Source of the DNA: Kryptolebias marmoratus
Taxonomy: Eukaryota; Chordata; Actinopteri; Cyprinodontiformes; Rivulidae
Assembly (NCBI RefSeq): GCF_001649575.2
Contig: NC_051453.1
Span: 15,930,483 to 15,994,482 of the forward strand
Length of the DNA stretch: 64,000 nucleotides
Reading direction: 5' to 3'
This document shows, in pieces, positions 57,566 through 64,000 of this stretch; positions within the stretch are counted from its first letter, which is position 1; each line of letters begins with the position of its first letter. The notes under the pieces are model-generated. The model ran no database searches. It saw nothing but the letters and a program-made list of their open reading frames with translations, and was not told the DNA's origin. A program made the position numbers and the translations under genes.

Positions 57566-60500
57566 ATGTGGCTTTATAATTTTTTACTGAGCATTGACCT
57601 AAAGAGTCTTTTCTTGTTTATTTTTCTATTCCTTCTGATTGCCGACTTCCTGAAGAATAGGAAACCACCAAACTTTCCTCCAGGACCAAGACCTTTTCCC
57701 TTCGTGGGGAACATTGTGGGTTTGGACAGCAAACAGCCACAGAATTACTTTGCCAAGGTATTGATTTGCATACAAGCTTATGAGTATATAGGGTCAAAGA
57801 TGCAAAGCCATTTCATAAAGTTTTATTTGGCTTATTTTTATAAAACATTTCTTAAAAAGTGTTTTTAAATGTATTTTTGCATGATCTGGATGTGAATATT
57901 AAATACATGGGAATTCAGCTAAAAAAGAGCATTTTTTAGACTTGTAATTGACTGCATTGTTTATTAGATTTAAATTAGGGATTTTTCACTGAGAGTAGCT
58001 GCATAACAAAAAATTTAATCCTGTCACAAACTAAAGGAAGACGCTTTTGTTTTTCTTTTCGTCTTGAAAATGCTGTTTATAATAAACAGCTAACTGCGCA
58101 GTTAACGTTAAAATCTCAGCATGTGTTAAGCTTTAGCTGCCACCTTGTGGCTGTGCTGAAAATATGGCCAGACCTTTAAACACATATGGCAAACCATTTG
58201 TTTGTGTAGCTAATTTCATTCTTATCCACTTTCTGTTTAATTATATTTGTTTCCATTTTGCTTTTAATGTCCAGGTGGTGTGGTGTTGTGTTTCATTTTT
58301 TCCATTTAATTGTGTTGTCCACAGTTGGCTAAAGCCTATGGCAATGTCTTCACCGTTCGCTTTGGCAGAGATACAACAGTGATTGTGTGGGGCTACAAGA
58401 TGGTGAAGGAAGCCATAGTAACACAAGCGGAGAACTTTGTGGATCGACCGTACAATGCCCTAGCTGACAGGATTTATTCTCAACAAGAAGGTGTAAAATC
58501 TCTTCCTGTTTCTAAACTCACTCTATGTATGTGTACAGTTGCTGTAACTAACGTTTTCATCTTCATGTGCACATATCTAGCTGGTGTGTTTATGAGCAAT
58601 GGTGAAAAATGGAGGAGGCAGCGACGTTTTGCTTTGTCTACCTTACGCACCTTTGGCCTTGGCAAAAGCACGTTGGAGCAGAGTATCTGTGAGGAGGTCC
58701 GATACCTGCAGGAGGAACTAGAGAGGGAGAAAGGTGGTTTTCACTGAAGGAAATATGCTTTGTGTTCGGTATTGTACAGTTAGTTCATAATCCTGTGAAA
58801 CGCAGCCTTTTTTAACCTGCTCACCTCCTTCTTTCTCTCTCTCTCAGGTAAACCTTTCACCCCAACAGGTCTCTTCAACAATGCTGTGTCCAACATTATT
58901 TGTCACCTTGTCATGGGAAAAAGATTTGACTACAGCGACCATAGCTATCAGATCATGCTGAAGTATATGTCAGAAGCAGTTTGTTTGGAGGGGAGTATAT
59001 GGGGTCAAGTGAGTCAACGAACATTGATGGAGGAATACTAAGATGCCAGATGTTTGTATGAAAAGGTCAAAGCATTGGTTTTGACTAAAGTTTTTCTTTT
59101 TTATTACTTGTTTTCTTCTGGGCAGCTCTATCTGGCATTCCCCAAAGTGATGGAGCATTTGCCAGGTCCTCACAACAGAATCTTCAGTAATTACAACAGT
59201 ATACTAGCCTTCCTGAATCAGGAGATAGAAAAGCACAAGAAGGACCTGGACCCCAACAATCCTCGGGATTACATCGACACCTTCCTCATTGAAATGAAAA
59301 ATGTATGTAGGCAACTGCACGGACGTTATTTCACGTTAAAACACATCCTTTTCTGTTAAGCTATCAACCATTAACCAATAAGTGTTTTGCTTTTTTGTTT
59401 CGGAGCAGCACAAAGACTCTGACCTGGGCTTCACGGAGACCAATCTGATGATGTGCTCTCTGGATCTTTTTCTGGCTGGAACAGAAACAACGGCCACCAC
59501 TCTGATGTGGGCTTTGATTTACCTCATTAAAAACCCTGACATTCAAGGTGGGCAACAAATCAGGGCCTATAAGGAGCTATGGCACTCATTGATGAGTGTT
59601 CTCATTTGTTACTATCTGCAAATAAGCATTAATATAACCAGGTTGTCGAAAGTTTTGACCCTGAAAGCAAACTTGAGAAACTGCCAGTGGTTCAGGTGAA
59701 TTGCTAAGTAAAATAAGCATGTATGAGATTAACTTTGGCAGATCAGAAAATACCTGAGTGTCAACCACTAATGTATAGTAATAACTAGACAAAAGAAAAC
59801 AACATGAAAGTTGATACAGAAACAGCACGAGCGCCCCCTGTAGGCTGGCTGCAGTATATGTATGTAAGTTCAGGTAAATGAATGGGATGTTTGCCATATT
59901 TTTAAAAAATACAACTCCCCCAGTAATTTTTTTACAGGAGTCAACTACAAATATTCATTTTTCTGCTACATTTAGTTAGTTGATGCTTAAAAACATCATG
60001 CCTGTGGGGCAGTAGGCTCCAAAAATACAACACAGCAGTGCATATAAACTAGATTATGGCTTTTTTGAACAATAAACACAGGGGAAGATGTTTCATCTAT
60101 CCTTTCTTATATTGATAGACTCAACATTATGTTTCTCAAATAGTCTTTTATACATGTTTTTTAACATGTATAAAAGACTAAAATACAAAAAAAACCCCAC
60201 AAAATATAAGAACTCTAACTAGCTGTGCTGAACGAGGCTGAGCAACTTAAAGACATTAAAGCCAGTTTTATATAGGTCATAAAAAACTTTAAACCCAGCC
60301 AAAACTATGTTTAGTATTTTGTCTCAAGTCAAACAACTCTACAGGAGATACAGTATTTATTATGGACTCTGGCATCACAAGAACAGGGATTCTGGTGAAC
60401 ATAATTACCAGTTTTTTTGTTAGTTTGTTTTTTGGGGGGGCGGGACAAAAAGTAATTTTCTGATAGTTTTTCCTTTTCTTTTTTTTTCTTTAAAGAAAAA

Positions 60501-61324
60501 GTTCAGGCAGAGATTGACAACGTGATTGGACAGAATAGGCAGCCCTCCATGGCCGACAGACCAAACTTGCCGTACACCGATGCTGTCGTCCATGAGATCC
60601 AGAGGTTTGGAAACATAGTCCCTCTGAATGGACTCAGGGTTGCTGCCAAGGACACAAACCTGGGTGGTTACTTCATACCAATGGTGTGATGACTGTACTG
60701 TCAGAAGTAGTTTGCTGATTGGTGGGTTTACAGCTTATCTTTGTGTGTTCCTGTGAATTCTTTTGTTGTTATTATTAGGGAACATCTATAATGCCCATCC
60801 TGACCTCTGTGCTGTTTGACAAAACTGAATGGGAGACTCCAGACACCTTCAATCCTGGACACTTCCTGGATGCCAATGGAAAGTTTGTGAAGAGAGACGC
60901 ATTCCTGCCCTTCTCTGCAGGTACACCACCCCCACTTTATAGATGACCCAAAGCTGATATGCCGTGTGTTTTTAATGAGCCATTAATATACACACGAGTG
61001 AAGTTTGGCACAAATGTGTGAATCAGAAAGAACTGCACACCACATGTTTTCTGATGTCGGCAAAACATGGTCAAAATATATATAGTCTGTCATTTTAAAA
61101 TTTTTAAACCTCAGTGTGTGTGTGTGTGTGTGTGCGTGCACCCTTTAGGGAAACGTGTGTGTCTTGGAGAAGGCCTCGCTAAGATGGAGCTGTTCCTGTT
61201 TTTGGTCGGCTTGCTGCAGAAGTTCACTTTCTCTGTTCCTGAAGGGGTCGAGCTGGATACAGAAGGAATCACAGGATTTACTCGCGTTCCTCTCCCCTAC
61301 AAGGTTTATGCTAAGGTTCGCTGA
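57566..61324 (+). CDS. Cytochrome P450 family 2 (CYP2J-like), array gene H
   Basis: Nine exons: 57566-57757, 58325-58490, 58581-58733, 58848-59008, 59126-59302, 59409-59547, 60496-60683, 60779-60920, 61149-61324; 497 residues, all introns GT-AG. Motifs: anchor [12 protein letters not shown], hinge NFPPGPR, C-helix WRRQRR, I-helix [10 protein letters not shown] (Thr310), K-helix E363-x-x-R366, haem loop [11 protein letters not shown] (Cys444). Exons 2 and 3 are each one codon longer than in A-G. It is clearly a different lineage from both A-E and F/G. Gene I downstream starts in the same style (MWL..., short exon 1 ending K|), so H and I are probably closest to each other. A GT microsatellite (61116-61136) sits right before the exon 9 acceptor. 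A candidate ATTAAA is at 61501-61506. Fatty-acid/xenobiotic monooxygenase role inferred from family. Confidence 0.88.
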
Positions 61325-61689
61325 GTTAAACAGCGCTGTGCAAAGTCCTTTCCAACTCCAGAGAATATTGATCTGTAGATCAAGTTATATAGCCTCCATC
61401 ATTTAGCGTTGCAATATCACTGCCTTTGAGTGTAACATTGAATAACAGTTATTTTTCTACAGTAATATTACTGTGTATGTGCATTTTAATTGTTCATTTG
61501 ATTAAAATGATTTCAGAGGTTATTAATTAACAGTTTGCATTAAAATACATACTTTATTCAACTGCCTTCTTGTTGTTTTATTTCTATAAAAACACATCAT
61601 AATAAAACATACATTTCTTGTGACCTTGTGTCCTACTAACAAGCGTGTGTGTGTGTGTAAGTATGGGTGTGCATGTGTGTGTGCTAATT

Positions 61690-61900
61690 GACAGAAACCA
61701 ACCCAAAATGGCTCTAATGACTCTCAGCCATTGTGACACCAATATCTGTCAAGCGGACTGAGTTTTAGCTATTTTTGATCAACATTTTGAAGCAGTCTGA
61801 CTCCAAAAGTTAATGAGCTGTAGATGTACGTCCAATTATTACTTTAAGAATTTTGGTCAAATCTGAGCAATGGCTCCTAAAATTTTTTTGGCTAATAAAC
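61690..61900. repeat. Interspersed repeat copy
   Basis: 'gactctcagccattgtgaca', 'gactccaaaagttaatgagc' and 'ggctaataaacacaggcaat' belong to the dispersed family best seen at 56690-57010 and 18361-18960. Confidence 0.5.
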
Positions 61901-62682
61901 ACAGGCAATTATATTATCACAAACCACAATAAAAAACAGACAATAAATATTTAAAAAGAAGAGCTGCTGATGCCACTTCTGAATCAACTATCATGTTAAA
62001 CGCTCATATTATCAAATCTGTTTACAAAGTTTCTATATGAATAATAGTAATGAGGCAGAACATGATTACAGGGCTCCTGGTCAGAATAAGACCTAAGGCA
62101 TAGTTTAATGTTAAATTTAATTTACTGGTAAACAAGTAAGAATCAGGACAAGGTTCCACATAATGAACGCTGGTCAGGCAGAACTGTAAAATCTAGAAAT
62201 ACTGTATATTATTTATTACAGACTTGTTGTTCCCTTTTTCCGAGTTTTACTATCTTTAATAGCTAACATGGAGCACATCAACCCTTCAGATGCGCTTGCA
62301 TAGTTTAAGTTGAAGGTTTACTCTCCTACCATCTAGTGGTACTAATAATCCCAGTAAGCAGAAATAAAATCATTCCAGAAAACTTTTGTCTACAACATCA
62401 TCAACACTGTCAAATTTGTCACATCCCAATCCAAAGTCTCAGAACAGTCACTGATCTTCTTGTTTCATATGTAAAGAAGTGAATCCAACATTTTTTTTTC
62501 TGTTTTATCAGTCAAATTTACACAACAGCTCCTTGTGTTTGAAGGTCTTTAACCAACTTTTGGTTGTTCCATATACGTGCGTTGTTTTCTGCCTGTTGTG
62601 TATTCAGGTACTGAAGGCCTGACTCAACGTCCCACAGTTCATTATCTCTCCCCAAGCTGTGAGTCAGCAGAGCGCCAGCCCA

Positions 62683-62689
62683 TTTATAA
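62683..62689 (+). promoter_or_regulatory. TATA-like box of CYP2 gene I
   Basis: TTTATAA in 'cccatttataaccagg', about 58 bp upstream of the ATG at 62747. Position-based only. Confidence 0.4.
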
Positions 62690-62746
62690 CCAGGAATGGA
62701 TGATGTGCTGAGGAGTCCTCTTCAGTCTCTTTAAGTCTTTGTCACA

Positions 62747-62935
62747 ATGTGGCTCCGCGACTTGAACCTGTGGCTTAATCTGAGGGGAATCTTGCTTTTC
62801 ATCTTTGTTCTCCTCCTGGTGTGTTTGTTTAATAAAAAGGATCCTCCGAGCTTTCCTCCGGGACCACTGGCTCTTCCGATTTTGGGGAACATCTTCAACA
62901 TAGAATCCAAACAGCCTCATATTTACCTCACCAAG
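62747..62935 (+). CDS. Cytochrome P450 family 2 (CYP2J-like), array gene I, exon 1 only (cut by window edge)
   Basis: The first exon encodes 63 residues. MWLRDLNLWLNLRGILLFIF is the membrane anchor, followed by LLLVCLFN and the proline-rich hinge SFPPGPLALPILGNIF, ending LTK with a canonical donor (AAG|GTAAGC at 62935/62936). The length and phase-0 ending match exon 1 of gene H (64 residues). Exons 2-9 are not found in the remaining 1.06 kb, most of which is a transposon in intron 1, so they should lie to the right of the window. Whether the gene is intact cannot be judged. Confidence 0.8.
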
Positions 62936-63051
62936 GTAAGCTGGCAGCCTCTCAGTACTGCAGATCACCCAGTTATGATGCGTCAGCTTGAACAGCACAT
63001 TCAAGTGGACATATAGTTTACCAAGATATCCACATTTTTATATTCTCCTAA

Positions 63052-63938
63052 ATATAACCCTAATTCTAAGGAAGTTAGGATGTTGTGTGAAACAAAAATA
63101 AAAATGATTTGTAAATCCTTTGTAACCTTTATTCAATTGAACACACAACAAAGACAACATTTATTGTCTAAACAGATAAACTTTATTGTTTATTTTGGAA
63201 AATATTCACTCATTTTTTTATTTGATGCCTGCAACAAGTTCCAAAAGAAGCTGGGACAGGGGCATGTCTACCACAGTGTGGCATCTTCTTTCCTTTTAAC
63301 ACTCAATAAGCATTTGGGAACTCACTAATTGTTGAAGCTTTGTAGGTGGAATTCTTTCCCATTCTTGCTTGATGTACAACTTCAGTCACTCAACAGTCAG
63401 GGGTCTCCGTAGTGGTATTTTGTGCTTCATAATGCGTCACATATTTTCACTGGGAGAGAGGTCTGGACTGCAGGCAGGCCAGTTTTTTACTACAAAGCCA
63501 CTCTGTTGTAACACATAGAATGTGGCTTGGCATTGTCTTTCTGAAATAAGTAGAGACATCCCTGAAAAAGACGTTGTTTGTATGGTAGCATATGTTGCGC
63601 CAAAACCTGTAAGTACTTTTCAGCGTTAATGGTGCCTCCACAGATGTGAAAGTTACCCATGCTATGGCCACTACCACACCCCCAGCACTCCTCAACTTTC
63701 CCAGTCTGTTGTTGACCCTGTCCCAGCTTTTTTGGAACTTGCTGCAGGCATCAAATTCAAAATGAGTGAATATTTGCAAAAACAAAACCCAATAAAGGTT
63801 ATCCGTTTGAACATTAAATATCTTGTCTTTCTATTGTATTCAATTGAATAAAGATTAAAAAGGATTTGCAAATCATTGTATTCTGTTTTTATTTATGTAT
63901 TACACAACATCCCATCTTTATTGGAATTGGGGTTGTAT
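63052..63938. mobile_element. ~890-bp non-autonomous DNA transposon with inverted ends in intron 1 of gene I
   Basis: The left end is AACCCTAATTCTAAGGAAGT and the right end, on the minus strand, is AACCCCAATTCCAATAAAGA; the similarity continues inward through 'ggatgttgtgt'. Both ends are flanked by TATA/TA. Subterminal blocks are also inverted ('gatttgtaaatcctttgtaa' near 63107 versus 'aaaggatttgcaaatcattg' near 63862). I recognise it as a common teleost repeat. No intact transposase was seen. Confidence 0.65.
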
Positions 63939-64000
63939 ATTTCAGTACAAAATAATGTTGAAACCTGAGGGAGACTGACTCTGTGTGACAACAGAGTCAC

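Larger units (their letters stand above)
61325..62746. other. Spacer between CYP2 genes H and I
   Basis: It holds the gene H 3' UTR, a short interrupted GT run (61644-61682), an interspersed repeat copy (61690-61900), and the gene I promoter region. No other gene was seen. Confidence 0.5.

Noticed and set aside
62936..64000. Gene I as a processed or solo-exon pseudogene
   Set aside because: Canonical donor, TATA-like box and intact anchor; the other exons are simply beyond the window, and intron 1 is filled by a transposon.

Overview
The window is vertebrate nuclear DNA, almost certainly from a teleost fish. Genes are split by GT-AG introns, introns and spacers are AT-rich and full of fish-type DNA transposons, and the main content is a tandem array of CYP2-family cytochrome P450 genes of the CYP2J-like group (the fish CYP2N/2P/2AD type). 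The exact species and the CYP subfamily names cannot be fixed from the sequence alone. All gene models below were spliced by hand from reading frame, intron phase and splice sites. One assembly gap (473 N) lies at 30826-31298.

Layout. (1) 1-6298: the 5' two-thirds of an IL12RB2-like cytokine receptor gene on the minus strand, with 12 exons from the signal peptide through the fibronectin III region. The transmembrane and cytoplasmic exons lie beyond the left edge. (2) 6299-11924: a 5.6-kb spacer with a ~120-bp tandem repeat carrying three DR1 nuclear-receptor-like motifs, and one decayed solo CYP2 exon 6 near 10212. (3) 11925-22503: CYP2 genes A and B, plus strand. (4) 23998-45206: CYP2 genes C, D and E, minus strand. 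(5) 46610-55565: CYP2 genes F and G, plus strand, a very recent head-to-tail duplication whose predicted proteins differ at three residues. (6) 57566-61324: CYP2 gene H, plus strand. (7) 62747-64000: exon 1 of a ninth CYP2 gene (I), cut by the right edge.

All eight complete CYP2 genes have nine exons with the same intron phases and encode about 493-498 residues. Each has an N-terminal membrane anchor, a proline-rich hinge, the C-helix W-x-x-x-R, the K-helix E-x-x-R and the haem-binding Cys. They should be ER-bound microsomal monooxygenases that use P450 reductase. CYP2J-type enzymes typically oxidise arachidonic acid and other polyunsaturated fatty acids, and some xenobiotics. Gene A is unusual: the oxygen-activating I-helix threonine is a proline.

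The most interesting signals are about how the array evolves. There are patchy blocks of near identity that include intron sequence (C/D around exon 3; B/E around exon 7, in inverted orientation), suggesting gene conversion. Genes A, B, F and G share a GC-AG intron 3. Gene B has a second GC donor where a repeat abuts exon 1. The F/G pair records transposon insertions as filled versus empty sites with target-site duplications.
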